Below, in pieces: positions 32,178 to 44,141 of a stretch of 64,000 nucleotides of DNA (position 1 is its first letter; every line of letters begins with the position of its first letter). The notes under the pieces are model-generated. The model saw nothing but the letters and a program-made list of their open reading frames with translations. It was not told the origin of the DNA and did not search any database. The stretch is from Symbiodinium natans (lineage: Eukaryota; Sar; Dinophyceae; Suessiales; Symbiodiniaceae), in assembly GCA_905221605.1 (NCBI GenBank), contig CAJNDS010001890.1, forward strand, positions 370,001-434,000. The letters run 5' to 3'. The position numbers and the translations under genes are program-made.

Positions 32178-33056
32178 TCAACGCTCCGCTGCGAGGCTTT
32201 CTGTCAGGGATACAGCCACTTGATGAGAAACATGCTGCAAACAACACTCAAGACTCGATGTCAACTGATCATCGGCCTTCTCCTTTACAGTGGCATTCTT
32301 ACCCACAGCTCTGTCAAAATCGCCCACCACCCTTGCCGCATACATCACAGATGCCGCCGCAGTGACAAGAAGGATCTCCTTCCACTGGTCCTTGTTTTTG
32401 AATCGCGGCCGTTCGTGCCTTTCTTGCCCAGGCACATAGTGGTCCCCCTCAAGAACTTCATAGCCGAGCCCTGCCAAGAACATCCGCGCACAGCAGCACT
32501 CACTCACACAAGTTGCACACAACACAGCAGCACTCACTCACACAAGTTGCACACAAGTCATTTTGTTTCTGGCACAAGCTCAGCTTGAGGTCCGACAGTC
32601 GCAACGACACTCTCAACGCCTCCCGCGGCGAAACACTGCGTGTACAGGGCGCGCTGGTTGGGCTGCCATTGCCCCAGGTGGCACCAGTTGCCGACGCTGG
32701 TGCCGCGCACCAGCAAGGAAGTCAACGGCGTGTAAGCCAACCAAGGGTCGGTTTCGGACACCGGCCACTTGTTCAAGATAAGCAGCGCCACGTTCGTATT
32801 GAGGATAATTTCTCAGGGCCTCAGCAAGCCTGCGCAGCCCTTCTGCCCGTTCATGGTCGATGGCATTCCGGAAGCCTCGCTGCCCACGAGCTGTGGCCAA
32901 AGCCTCACGACTGGCTGAAGCAGAACTGGCCGGCCATACAAGGAGAGGAGGTTGTGACAAGTCATCGTCGCACAAGTTTAATTTCAGAAATGCAAAAATG
33001 TCGTCGTCTGAAGGGGCTTCGCCACGAAATCTTCTGGTCTCTGCCATGTTCTTCTG
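32178..33056 (-). CDS. N-terminal exons of the same or an adjacent gene
   Basis: A likely start is MTSEQKNMAETRRFRGEAPS at about 33069-33040, followed by SDDDIFAFLKLNLCDDDL. A second block is ALLILNKWPVSETDPWLAYT through ALYTQCFAAGGVESVVATVG (about 32795-32590). A third is MFLAGLGYEVLEGDHYVPGQ through ASVMYAARVVGDFDRAVGKN (about 32485-32270). Coding quality is good in each block but the frames differ, implying introns. Function unknown. Confidence 0.4.
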
Positions 33057-33224
33057 CTCTGATGTCATGCCTGGCGCGTGCAATCAAGTCTTTTTTGGGG
33101 ATTATTTATGGTCTTGCACCAATCTGCAAAATCTGGCCTTCACGTTTCTTGAACAGAAAGCTGTGGGGAATTTGCTCGCCGTCCGCGTCGTCTCGTGGCC
33201 TATAAGCGCCACCCAGTGTGACCG

Positions 33225-33500
33225 GTTCAGGCAGAATCTTGTCCCATTGTCGAACCTGAGGACTTTGAAGTTTCATAGGAAATTGCACGACACGTCATGA
33301 AATCAGAGCAGGCAGCTGTGTCCACAATATACACATTGAATTTCTCACCATGTTGTTCGAACACCGGGGTCATCTTTTCCTCGAACAACCTACAGATGAA
33401 AGGCCAAGTTAGACTGACTGGCACGGTCACAAGAACAAGTTGATTCGCTGGCCTCTTCAAATCACTCGGCGTTTGTACCGAATCGTCTGCCGACATCAAA
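33225..33500 (-). CDS. Possible internal exon
   Basis: Frame with QLVLVTVPVSLTWPFICRLF and EKFNVYIVDTAACSDFMTCR. Composition is coding-like, but no start is visible and the partner exons are not assigned. Confidence 0.3.
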
Positions 33501-33786
33501 ATTGATGTCAGCGATCCAAAAATTGCATCTGGTAGCCAGGCATCACCACAGAAACGAGTTCACGATGTGACGAGTGACATTCAATCAACTATTCGCCAGT
33601 CAGCCAAGCTGCCAATGTCCTCATGAGTGTGTCCTTTCGGTAAGTGGCGGTGACCAACTTCCGAAAAAAACACCGGCAGATATCAGTGCACACGCCATCC
33701 TTCCGCTCAAGCTGTTCTTGATCTCTTTGACCGTATTGTCTGACTGTATCCAGCACCTGGGATAAACGGCCACTGACAACCAAATG

Positions 33787-33842
33787 GCATGACATGATGA
33801 TGATGATGATGATGATGAAGATTAATTTTAATTAAATAATTA
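33787..33842. repeat. (CAT/ATG)n microsatellite and AT-rich 3' flank
   Basis: Eight to nine CAT units on the minus strand followed by AATTATTTAATTAA-type sequence, immediately downstream of the stop of the next gene. Confidence 0.8.
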
Positions 33843-34645
33843 TTAATTGATGCCGAGACACGCTGGTGGCATAGGTTTGTTTTCGGCGCGAAGGATCTTG
33901 AAGCAGTCATTGAGAGTCACGAGGAGTGTCTCCCACGAGTAATTGCCTCCAACTGTCATGTACTCATCGGACATAAACACATTGCAGCAGTATCCATGGG
34001 CGTAGACTGCACTGATGTTGAGGTGGGGGCGATTGTATTTCTCAAACGTGGCCCCTTTTGGCGTTCGACCACGTGCCCAACGCGGCAGTGTTGGCTTGCT
34101 TTTGTCAAACCCATCAGTGATCAACGTAATTAAGTCCTGTCGGGTCCGGCTGGCTGTGCGGGCAGCCCAGTATTGTTGTCTACATCGCCATGTAGTCATC
34201 AAATGGCCAAGAAGGGCATCGGTCGCTGTGGCGTGGGACCAGAACGACTTTGCATGCTTCATTCTCGCACGCAATACATCGCAAGTGTAGCACGTGCTGT
34301 GTGTAGATTTCTTTCGAAATCTCAGGCAACATTTCCAGGCCTTGACTGCTGTGTAAAACGTGCTCTTCGAAGCTGGAGCTGTCTTGCGCGCCTTGCATTC
34401 AGCCAGGTATAGAAGGTACAAGTTGGCCCAATTGCCTGGCGGTAGTTCACGTTTTGCCAAGTGCTTCGGCGAGATTCTTGTATGGGCGGTAGGACCCTCG
34501 AGCACGGAGTCCAGCAAAGAACGCAGCAAGCTATCCCTTGCATCCTCCCGCGACAGGTCCTGGCCTTGGTCTTTGTTGAAAATGCCAGTTGGCATTGTCT
34601 CGGAGATGGAGTAGTAGAGCTGACGCAGAAAGACGTGGCAAGAGT
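33843..34645 (-). CDS. Transposase-like (RNase H-fold-like) terminal exon
   Basis: The exon begins after a GCTGCAG acceptor at 34645 and ends at TAA (33843-33845). It reads CHVFLRQLYYSISETMPTGI, then a charged N-domain, a CCLRFRKKSTHSTCYTCDV motif whose H-x3-C-x2-C could bind zinc, then a YWAARTASRTRQDLITLITD stretch leading to DGFDKSKP, HGYCCNVFMSDEYMTVGGNY and a C-terminal helix. I recall this order (LYxSxAETxP, HxxCxxC, xDGxDxxK, HG…SD…GGN) from a repeated dinoflagellate protein family that I regard as transposase-derived; no search was possible. Upstream exons probably lie at 35.8-38.2 kb. Confidence 0.55.
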
Positions 34646-35700
34646 CTGCAGCGTGGGCAGGATGAGCCCGACCGTTGCCTCACTCTCAATGGTGTCTTGG
34701 GTTAAAACATAAGTTAAAATTTGATTTGAATTTAAATATTAGATATTTTTAATTTATTATTAACTTATAATTTATTATGATGCTAAAATGTTTTTAAATG
34801 AATCTGAAGGGCCCCGGCCCAGGCAAAGTTCGTCGATCCAAGCCCTGATAGGTCTTGCGCGTCCGCTGCAAGCGGCCGCAGCTGAGACCCAGCATCTTCA
34901 AAAACGAGCGTCGGCATACTCGAACACCTGACAGACAATTGTTTCTGATTCTTGAGTTACATTAAACAAATATATACAGAATAGAACTGAACTCCATCGT
35001 CAAAAGAGCTGCCCTGCCTGATATGAACCAATTCACACGGTGGCTCCACTTCTCATCATCCGAATCCACGCTCTCGACGCCGTCAGAATCAGCAACAAAG
35101 GTGGCTTGCAAAGACCAAAGCAAAGCATCTTGAGCTGTTTTGCACAAAGACCAAAAAAGCTGGCAGGTCTCAAGCAGCACGGAGAAGGTAACGTTCCTCC
35201 AGCACCTGTCAGGCTGAGGATTGCACTACGTGCCCAAACAATTTGTTCTTCAAACGCCACGAAATCGACAATTTTTCTCGCGTAGAATTTTCGACATCAT
35301 GACCTGCGCCCACAATTGCATCCACTGTGCTTTTTGGAGGACAACGCCTTCTTGATTCTCTTGCGATTCTTTCCATTCTTGCTATGCTGAGAATCAGCTG
35401 CCGTGTGCGCCGATGCAGCCAAACTTGCTAAGTGCTGCAATTGCAAGTTTGCAGCAGCAGCAGTCCTTGGCTTGAGCATTCTACGGCATCGATGCTGAAA
35501 CATAAGTCAAGTGCTGTTGCAGCAGCAGCAATAAATTTTGCTTAGAGTCGTCGGACCGTCAGCTGAACTTGCCGATTCACGAGCGCTGGCTTGTTCTGAG
35601 CTTTCTTCTTCACGAAGAGGAGCTGACAATCTTCACACGCCACAATCCCTTGGGGGCTGCAGCGCCTCGACGGCCCCGACGTGGTGGGCTGCGGCTGCGG
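34646..35700. other. Intron or intergenic sequence with minor coding hints
   Basis: It contains an AT-rich stretch (34690-34800) and short minus-strand pieces with coding character (LWSLQATFVADSDGVESVDS near 35120-35060). No exon could be bounded. Confidence 0.3.
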
Positions 35701-36425
35701 CTAGAACTGTTGCCATCCACCGCCCATGTGCTCAAGCGAGGCATGTGTCACATGACAGCGAACTTTGAGATTAAACATTGATTGACAAGTAGCCAGCTGG
35801 TCCACGATGGCCACGATCAGTTGCCCAATCAAGCCTTTCGTGAAGCCATCTACGTATTTCACTTCAAAGTTCTCCAGGGCTCTGTGAGGCTTGTCGCAGG
35901 CAGGAAATCTGACCAGCAAGGGTTCCCTGAAGGGATCGAAGTTGTTCTTGACAATGCTCTCGAAGTGAACTGATAACGTAGTTGTCGGCGGAAAATCTGA
36001 CGGCAAGGCTTTCATGCTGCATACAGATCTCACAAACATGCACTGGGCGAAAAACATATACGGACACACACAACTGCCTGACACAACCACAAGTCACACA
36101 AGCAGCTGTGAACCCATGACAAGTGACGTGCTGTCTTGGCAAGGCGGCTGAAGTCCAACTGTTTCAATGACAACTTCACATCATTGACTGTCTTGTTGGG
36201 AACTAACGTCAGAAGTGTCGGAGTCTCTCCAGGGCGGTCCGCGACGATACGGTCAATCGCCTGGGTGAGCAGCGCTATCGGCCCGGCACACAGCTACGGT
36301 TGCCTTCGGGAAGCCTTGGCCATCTTCTCCTTGTCATAGTTGCAATTGAGCCATTCGCCCGCATTGTCTTGCTTGCTCACCTTCAAGTTCAAGCTAGGGC
36401 TGAAGAACTTCAGACAGAAGCTCTG
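35701..36425 (-). CDS. Exons related to the PNKAG-motif gene
   Basis: Blocks FCLKFFSPSLNLKVSKQDNA (about 36420-36365), GPIALLTQAIDRIVADRPGE through LTLVPNKTVNDVKLSLKQLD (about 36295-36150), and VHFESIVKNNFDPFREPLLV through QLIVAIVDQLATC (about 35975-35790). These look like consecutive exons of one minus-strand gene. The VPNKTVND element parallels VLPNKAG at 31.2 kb. Confidence 0.4.
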
Positions 36426-36828
36426 AATCAGAACCTTTCAATCACACACAAATGGCCTCGGTGAAAAAGTGCAGAATCTGCTCTCGCACTGACAGCTTCT
36501 CTTCGCCAACAGCTGCCATGGCCGCTCCCCGCCCCCCGGTTGACGGCTAAATGGTCTTTGCAACAGGAACACAACAAATTCAAAGCTTTCAACTCATGCT
36601 TGACAAAGCGCACGGCACAGGGGCACTCGGCAGGGCACTCAGCCAACATGTCCTGGCAAAGTAGTGGTGCAGCAAGCCAGAGTCAGATAAAGGCATGTCC
36701 TCGTCATCCACTTTTGGCTTGCAGGGCCGATGGATCGACGGCCTTGCGCGTTGCAACAGGCAATCAACCTGGTCAGAAATGTTCATTTGCTAGCCAAGTC
36801 ACAGTGATAGCAGCTGCAATAGCAACTG

Positions 36829-37041
36829 CTATGGCTCGCAAGTGCATACTGTTGCCAGCAAGACTGTGCAGTTCCTTAGTTTTTTGGCGAGAAACCTGGA
36901 GTCGGCCCAAAGAACTTCGCAGACAAGGCTCCCGTTCGCTGTTTCGACTGAGATCGAGCCGATGAAGAGGAAATCCCATCTGAAGCATTTTCTCAGCTCC
37001 TGCTCCAGGACCAAACGACAGGTCTCAGAGGAACTTTGCAA
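36829..37041 (-). CDS. Possible internal exon
   Basis: Frame reading CRLVLEQELRKCFRWDFLFI and SVETANGSLVCEVLWADSRF. Composition is coding-like. Its relation to the flanking exons is not fixed. No gene was resolved between 37042 and 37416. Confidence 0.3.
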   Translation of the reverse strand: MQSSSETCRLVLEQELRKCFRWDFLFIGSISVETANGSLVCEVLWADSRFLAKKLRNCTVLLATVCTCEP

Positions 37042-37416
37042 GACTAAGAGACTGACCTGTCATGAAGCGAGAGTGCTTGGATAGGAAGTATCTAAGAATC
37101 CCCGGATAATGCTCCAAAGCTGTTGGGGTTTCATGGGATTTTAGGTGATTTTTACGTATTTCCTTAGAAGGTGGCTGAAGTAGTTAGTTGCACAGGAGAT
37201 CATTGCTTGACGACGGTTGGGTTGCTTGCGAAAGCTTACAGACAAGTATCAGCTTGGGTCTCATGTTTTGCGACTGGGCGACGAATGCCGGTACTTCCCG
37301 AGCGGAGCTCAGGTAGGAGTTTCAGTGAGTGCAGAAGGGCTTGGTTTCACAACAGCATCCACACAGGTCTGGTGAAGGAAAGTTTAGAAGAACCATGCTC
37401 ATGTACATAGAGGACT

Positions 37417-38236
37417 TCACTCAGCCACCCTCTGCCTCTGACGATCGTTGCCGATTTCCACATCAGCTGGCCTCCTTTCTCCCCTTTGACCTGCCTCTTC
37501 TGCAGGAGGCACAGGTTGGGGAGGAAACCTCTCTCGAATCCTATTCTGTTCAGCTAGAGACAAACTGCCAAACCACTCGTGAGACCAGGCTGCTCCAGCC
37601 ATGCAGGCCTGATCCCATGTCCTGTTCACCCCACGACGAAATGGCTGCTCGCCAGCAGCAGGCACGAATGACCAACTTCGTGAAGCCTTGCCACCATGGC
37701 GAGCCCCAGTGAGAATTCGCACCTGAAGGAAAGGCGCGCAATTCTCAGGTCTACCGATCACACCCCGAGTTCCTGCAGCGAACTGGTGTGAAGGGATCCG
37801 GAAATTATGTGGTCCCAGTCTGCAACGGTCTTCACCAAGGGGTCCTGGTGCACGATCCTGTTTTTGTACCCCCTCCCCACCCCTAAACCCCCCCCCCCAA
37901 AAAAAAAAAAAAACAAAACAAAAAAGAAGAAGAAAAGGCGAACAAGACAAAGTACACTATGGGAAAGCTGGGCTCGGCCCTCTGTTCAGGAATAGCATAG
38001 CCCTCACCCACAGCAACAGCAGCGAGATCGGCATTGCCAATGTCTATGCGATCATTGGCAGGCTCTTCTTGGTCCGGGTGTTCTTGCTGTAGAGGCTCAC
38101 CAGGAACTGGCTGCGCTGCTTCTGCTTGATCAGGCACCTGGTCTTCGTCAACATTGAAGTTGAGGTCCTCGAGAACCTCTTCCTCGGCATCATGATCATC
38201 ATCCCTGTCGTCGTCGGTGTGGACATCATCTGGCTC
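37417..38236 (-). CDS. Acidic N-terminal exon and following basic exon
   Basis: After a TTGATAG acceptor the exon (from 38236) is extremely acidic (EPDDVHTDDDRDDDHDAEEE), then Gln/Pro/Glu-rich to EQRAEPSFPI. An intron containing a T-run/G-run tract (minus reading, around 37920-37889) separates it from an exon starting after AACAG with DRAPGPLGEDRCRLGPHNFR, running through TWDQACMAGAAWSHEWFGSL to a stop at 37417. It may be the 5' part of the gene ending at 33843. Confidence 0.4.
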
Positions 38237-38352
38237 CTATCAATTGCACAAGTGGGCGGGTTCGGGTCACATGAATTGAAGTGGAGGTCCTCAACCCTCA
38301 ACCCTAGACCCTAGACCCTAAACTTTAAACCGGCAAGCCTAAACCCTTTTCC

Positions 38353-41300
38353 CTAAACCCTGTCCTGCGCAGCATCTGCACCTGCAGCTCGTGCCCGAGC
38401 AACAGGAGCTGGCAAAGCATCCATAATGTCCTTGATGTAAGCATCGTCGAACCCCTCCCTTTCAAGCAGTCGTCGCACTCGCTCTGCATGAGTGCATCTG
38501 CCCAGGTTCAAGCCCACCAATCGGCAAAAAGCACTCACGAAGCTGGAAGGCATCTCGAGCACTCTGTGTGTGAGTAAGAAGCGAGTGGGAGTCATGAAGG
38601 CCTCGGGCTTGAACAGCAACCCGAATTCGCAGTTGGCCACACCTCGAGCAACAGAAAGAAGTCCCATTGTTGGCTTGAAGGTCACCGTGTTCTCCACAGC
38701 AGCCTGCAAGGGGATCTTGTAGTAGAAGTTGTCCTCGAGCTCCACTGTCTCCAGAACAATGAACTGCGCTGTCCAGGGCCCTGACTGAAGCACCAGTCGG
38801 GTCTCTGCATCTTCGCTCTCTGACAGCTTCCAGAGTGTGCAGGCAGTGAGGAGCCTGAGGGTCCAAACATTGGAGACCAAAGCCTCCACGTCCACAGCGG
38901 CATTCTGCCTGTACTCTGCCAGCAAGGTCACGAAGAGGCACAATCGCTGGGTCAGCTCATGAGGCTTGGTCATGTGTGGACACTGCCTCTGGTGTGTCAG
39001 CTCATGCATGGGGATGCCAAGCTCTTTGTCGATCTGCTTTGCGCCGGCTAGGATAGAATTTTTCAAATGCCTGGCTGACTCGCGATCAGCCCAGTCCTTG
39101 CTCTCCAACTGCAAGTGCTGCAAGGGGCTTCTCTTCCAAGCACTCTTCACAGCAGCTGCAGCGATCGCTGGAGGACTCCTGTACACTGACTTCTGTCCTC
39201 GTTTCTCTGAATCTCTGAGGTCGTTGAAGGCCAGCTCGCATGGCAAGGATGTAAGAAGAGCAGTTTCCTGTGTGTCAGCCTTCAGGCCGCAGGCAGACAA
39301 GAAAACTTGCCTCACAAGTCCGGCTCGCTGGTGCTCACTGTCGAACCCAATGGACCTCAGTCTTCAATGTAAAGCACCCTAAACTTTAAACCCTATTAAG
39401 TCCTAACCCCTAAACCCTGAACCCTAAACCCTCAACCCTAAATTTTCAACCCTAAACTGCACAGCCTTGAAAGCCCCACCCACCTTCCCAAAATCTGCTA
39501 TGTATTGTTCTCTAGAAACTCTGCTTCCACCAGCATCTCACGGACACTTTGCCAACGGGTGAAGGCCATTGCTTGGAAGACCTTGCTCTTGGGGGACAAT
39601 TTGTCCAACATCTGAATGAACTCCCACTCCTTTTGCAGACTTTGCAGCAAGCCAGCATATCTGCGATCCTGCACAGCCAAGACGGACTTCCATGGAAGCA
39701 CTCTATGATGATCGGCTACTTCAGTAAGTCTGGCCAACCAGTTGCAGAGCATGCTGCAGTGCAAGGACATCGTCTCTGCAGCTGTCTCATCGTACTCGGC
39801 TTCGGTGATGTTGATGTAGGCCAGGTTCTCAAAGGATGTGGATTCTTTGATGGTCTCCCTGGCATGGTAGAGAGAAACACAGTCGCCTATTGCATGTATT
39901 ATTCTTCTCAAGGTCGGGTGCCTCAGCAGGTGTTGAACTCGTGCTCCGGTGGCGAGCTGGAAAGCTTGCCGAACGGAGCCTTTTGGAGAAGTCTGCAGCT
40001 CGGAGTCCTGGCATTGCCAGGCTATCACAATGCTTTTCTAGGCTTGTGGCTGAAACTGTTCCAAAAAAAATAGGGCTCGTGCCATTTGTGCCATCCATGT
40101 CCGCGCCGGGCCGAAAATCTTGAGCATGGATCGCAACTTGTCCTGGTTGGTGCCATCTGCAAGCACCTCGCATTGGGCAGGCCCCTGCCCCTCCCACCCT
40201 GCCCCACCTCTCCCTTCCCCCCCGAAGCGCCCCGAAGGAAAGTACAGACTTTGAGCCTGGGCACCTTGAAAGTGAGTGCTCGAATCCCAGCCGCATCAGT
40301 ATCAGCGTCATCCTCGTTGGCATTCTCAACTGCCTCATACGGATTCTGGCCGGACTCCCAGTATTGGAAGAGAAGTTCCATCAGCTGCATGTGCCAACTT
40401 CCTGCGAGCATGGATATGGCAAAAAATTGACTGAAAGAGTTTCGGACGTGCCCCCGAAAGTCCAGGCTGCCAAGACCTCTTGCTTCCAAGGATCGGTCTT
40501 GCCGGACACAAGCGTCGTACCAGCTGAACCACCTGCCCTCCTTGACAGTGTCTGAACCGCTCCAGTGGACACAGCCTTGTTTCAAGAATCAAATGTCAGG
40601 CTTGGCAACACATGTGAGAAGGCTTACCTCAGCACGCCCACCTGAGTGCATCTTGAGCAAGGAGAGGGCCTTCTCTGCTGTCATTTCGGCCTCCGTGCAC
40701 CCGACATCCCTGGCCATGCCTGAAAGGTGGCACTGCAGGAGCTCGCACTCGCCTTGCTTCTCCAAGGCTGCCAGCAGTCTGGCTCGGGACTCTTTGCGGG
40801 CTCGGCCGAATCGGCTCGTCGACCATGGGGCTCTGGTTGACCGGAAAACCTTGCAGGCTTGACGAATGAGTCGTCGTCCTTCTTCCACGGCAGTGAAAGC
40901 TGCTGCCTGCTTTCGGTGGAGCTTATGGGGTAGGTCTGGCCACCAGACACAAATGCACTGGGTGTGACACAACCACAACATCATGCCGAAGTTCTCGGAC
41001 CCTTCATCGCCACTGAAACAAAGTCGCAGGACTTCGTTTTGCTTGCTGCTTGCGAAGTCTGCTGTGGAAATGCCAGTGGTGGGGTCATAGAGGAAGTAAG
41101 CATCCTTGCTGACGTCCAAGCTGTGGAGGGTTTTTTCTTCTGAGGACATCTTGTACCTTTGCTTGTTTTCATGTGGCACAAGAATGTTTTCTGGAATGCA
41201 CCAGCTGAAATCGAAACCAGGCAGGAGGAGCCCGATCAAGTTCCTTGTCGAGTGCAAGAGAGATTTCGTGGCAGCTCTGTATGTTCGCAGTTCTCTGTAT

Positions 41301-43182
41301 GTCTTTGGCATCTGTGCACCTGCTGAGAGCCCGGGTCCCTGAAGCGCTACATTGAGGGCTTGGAGGACGGTGCCACCATCAGCACATGGGTTGCTGTCTG
41401 GAAGTATTTGTATGAAGCTGGCCTCTGTTTGGTCGAACTGCAGCTGGAAGGACAGCACCTGTGGGGAGCAATGGTTTTGAAACAAAGAAGCAAGGCACTT
41501 CATGATGTCTTCTTCTTCCCAGCCCAGCCTGAAATGAACAGGCCCTTGCTGAGTCCATGCACCAGTTCAAGACCCGAGTGCAGGAGTCGCCGGGCTCTGT
41601 GCTTCTACTGACGGCCTCACTGGCCTTGACAAGGTACCTGATCAAGAACTCCTCGCAAGTTGCGTGGGCGAATTTGGATGTTTTGTTCACCAATCCCAGA
41701 ATCCCGATTTCGGGCTCACTGTCTTTGGTGGTCATGAAGCCACTGGATTTCCGCGCAAACCTGGCCACCAGAGCTTCTCTCATCACAGTACTGCCACGAA
41801 GCCGGGAAGATTTCAGCAGTGGGTGGTAGCAGGCCCCACGACGAGCTGGGGGACAAGAGTCCTCCAGGAGGTGTTGGGTGTTCTCGAGACGAAGCTCGAT
41901 GCTCTGAGTGAAGCTGTGCAGGAGTCGCTTGGTTGCTCGACTCGCAGCCTCGTTTGTCTTGAAGGAGCTCCTGGAGCGACAGTGGCAAAGGACATAGACT
42001 GCTTTCCCCAGGCTGATGTAGAGGCGGTCGTTGGGGAACAGCCTCAGTCAGTCACTAAGAACCATGTGTCAGTCAGGAGGCCTGCGACACAGGGCTATTT
42101 CAGAGTCGGCACTTTGTCGTGACGGTGCGTATGACTTCTAGGCCGATGCCAGCGGTGCAGGAATTCCAATCCTCTAGCAGAATGCGATTTTCCTCGACCC
42201 TGAGCGCGGACTCCTCCACTTGTCTGGCCAAGCGAATGGTCCCAGTCTTGTCGCACAACTTGTCGAACATTTCCACAAGAGACCATGTCTCTTTCAGTGC
42301 TTCTGCTGTCAGGGACCGGTTCTGTAGGAAGCACGCAACACAAGCAAGGCAGCCAGGGATTGTGGCAGAATCCACTGGCAGCTGCAGGCTTGTGGCATCT
42401 GGCCGGTCACCTTTGTAGCCTGCTCGTCTGATAACCTTGGCTGTGTCTGTGTTCAACGTCAGCAAAGCAACTTTACGGCTCACGCAAATGCACACCTGAC
42501 TCTTTAATTTCAGCATGAGGGCATGGTTGTCGCCCAAGTCCCATTCCTGGAGAATGGGCTTGGCCACTGTCTGGTAGCTTCGGCTGTACCAACCTGCAAA
42601 GGGTGTTCGGAATTTCCACCATTCTGGTATGGCCCACAGAAAAGTGTAACCGTCGATGCTGTCAGCAGCCGAGACCTCTCACCCAGCAATACATGCCGAG
42701 GACTCAAGACACAAGAGACACTGGGCCACTACTCACTGCATGCTGCTAGCCTTCAAAACAGAGACCACATCAGCCCCCATGGTGTGGAAGAGCCACTTGA
42801 AGTCAGTGCCCTTGCTTGCAGATGGAGACTCTGCCTGCTCAGCAGGCTCTGCCTGAGCAGCTCTTTTCTTTGCCTCGCAAGCTGGCAAGGGAGGCAGTGG
42901 TACCGATGCTTCGAGACCCTCCAGGGCTTCTTTTGCCATTTTTTTCAGGTCCGTGAGGGACACCTTCTCATCTTGCTGCAAGGCGAGCATGTGCCTTGCA
43001 ATCTTGACATGTGCCTCATCGCAGATGCGACGCACCTCTGCTTCGGAGGTGGCAGCCAAAATGGCCGCCTCGGCTTCCCGCACTGTGTCCTTCATGCTTG
43101 GGGCCCCCTGCCTCCAAGCCTCGAGCCACAGGGTGCACTGTTGCTTTTCGTGTGTCAGACACACACACACACACACACACAC
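38353..43182 (-). CDS. Multi-exon transposase-derived gene (DEGSE / PCExAFNDLRD family)
   Basis: Exon-bearing blocks, in order: 43155-42733 (after a CAACAG acceptor; KDTVREAEAAILAATSEAEV), about 42500-42100 (PVDSATIPGCLACVACFLQN), about 41790-41380, about 41440-40600, about 40580-40260, about 40030-39500 and 39315-38353. The third from last includes LRTYRAATKSLLHSTRNLIG, VPHENKQRYKMSSEEKTLHS, FSGDEGSENFGMMLWLCH and WWPDLPHKLHRKQAAAF. The last includes LPCELAFNDLRDSEKRGQKS. I recall the DxGSxxxG…D..H+ and PCExxFNDLRDxE pair from a repeated dinoflagellate family that I consider transposase-derived. The intron at 39365-39480 is full of CCCTAAA-like units, and the apparent stop TAG lies inside a GTTTAGGG unit, so the true end could instead be a splice site. 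Confidence 0.55.
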
Positions 43183-43280
43183 ACTGACACTGACTCTCCC
43201 AAAATGACAATCATTGCTTCTGTTTTCGCAGCTGAGTAACTGTCTGACTTTCGAAGCACGAATTACACCATATATTCTAA

Positions 43281-43622
43281 TTAGTCCAGCTCGTTAAGGT
43301 CCACGAGGACAGCAGGAAAGCGCTCTAAGAACACGACATAGTACTCAGACCCGTCGTAATCCTCTACACAGAGACGATCCCCTGTGCGATCCTCCACGAT
43401 GAGACGAAGTGACTCTCGCATGTACAGGCGATCTCCTTCCCTGGCTGTTCGCAGGAACTCAGACACCTGAGCAAAGTCTTCATGTCCCTCGAGCCACTTC
43501 CAGGGTGCCTCTGTTTCGCACTGCAACCATCTGTGCTGCTGGAAGAGAGGCAAACGGGCTGCCCACAAGTGTTTCACAGCATTCCTGTTTCGTGTCATCT
43601 TGTTTCTTCTGGAGAATGCCAT
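43281..43622 (-). CDS. Small acidic/basic protein, single exon, 113 residues
   Basis: Complete frame from ATG (43622) to stop (43281) starting MAFSRRNKMTRNRNAVKHLW. The N-terminus is basic, the middle WKWLEGHEDFAQVSEFLRTA is helical, and the C-terminus LIVEDRTGDRLCVEDYDGSE is followed by YYVVFLERFPAVLVDLNELD, suggesting a small beta-rich domain. No family recognised. It lies ~100 bp upstream of the first exon block of the transposase-derived gene and on the same strand, so it could be that gene's first exon. Confidence 0.5.
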   Translation of the reverse strand: MAFSRRNKMTRNRNAVKHLWAARLPLFQQHRWLQCETEAPWKWLEGHEDFAQVSEFLRTAREGDRLYMRESLRLIVEDRTGDRLCVEDYDGSEYYVVFLERFPAVLVDLNELD

Positions 43623-44141
43623 GGTGGGACAGAGAGGAATGGGTCGACCGAGCTTGAACTGGACAGCAGCAGCCCCTCTAAATGTTCAGGTTCTTCAAGA
43701 CTGTCGATGTCTGATCGCTGGAGCCGACCATCCTCCAGACGCCCCAAAGCTATGAAACATGGTTTCAAAAAAAAAGGTCGAGGGATTTCGACCCGACTGT
43801 TTCTCATTTTTTATTTTCTTAGTTCCTTTCCTAAGTCACTTCCGAAAAACGCTATGGCGTAACATTCCTGTATGAAACCCGATGGTTATGAAACATTATC
43901 CTTTTACCACTTACGCAAGACCACACAAGAGGGTATATGAAACATGGTTTCATGCATCGCTCGCTGACAGCATGTTATGCCAACGAAAAAGAAAGATGAG
44001 AAAGCAAAATGCAGCAAAGCGAGCCAAGCTGAGGAAAAAGGTATGGAACCACATCCCGCCCATGGTCGCCCAGGCTCACCTGTGCCTCGCTTCCTGGGCC
44101 CAAATCTGGACACTCAAACACCACCGACTTCTCCTCCAGTG

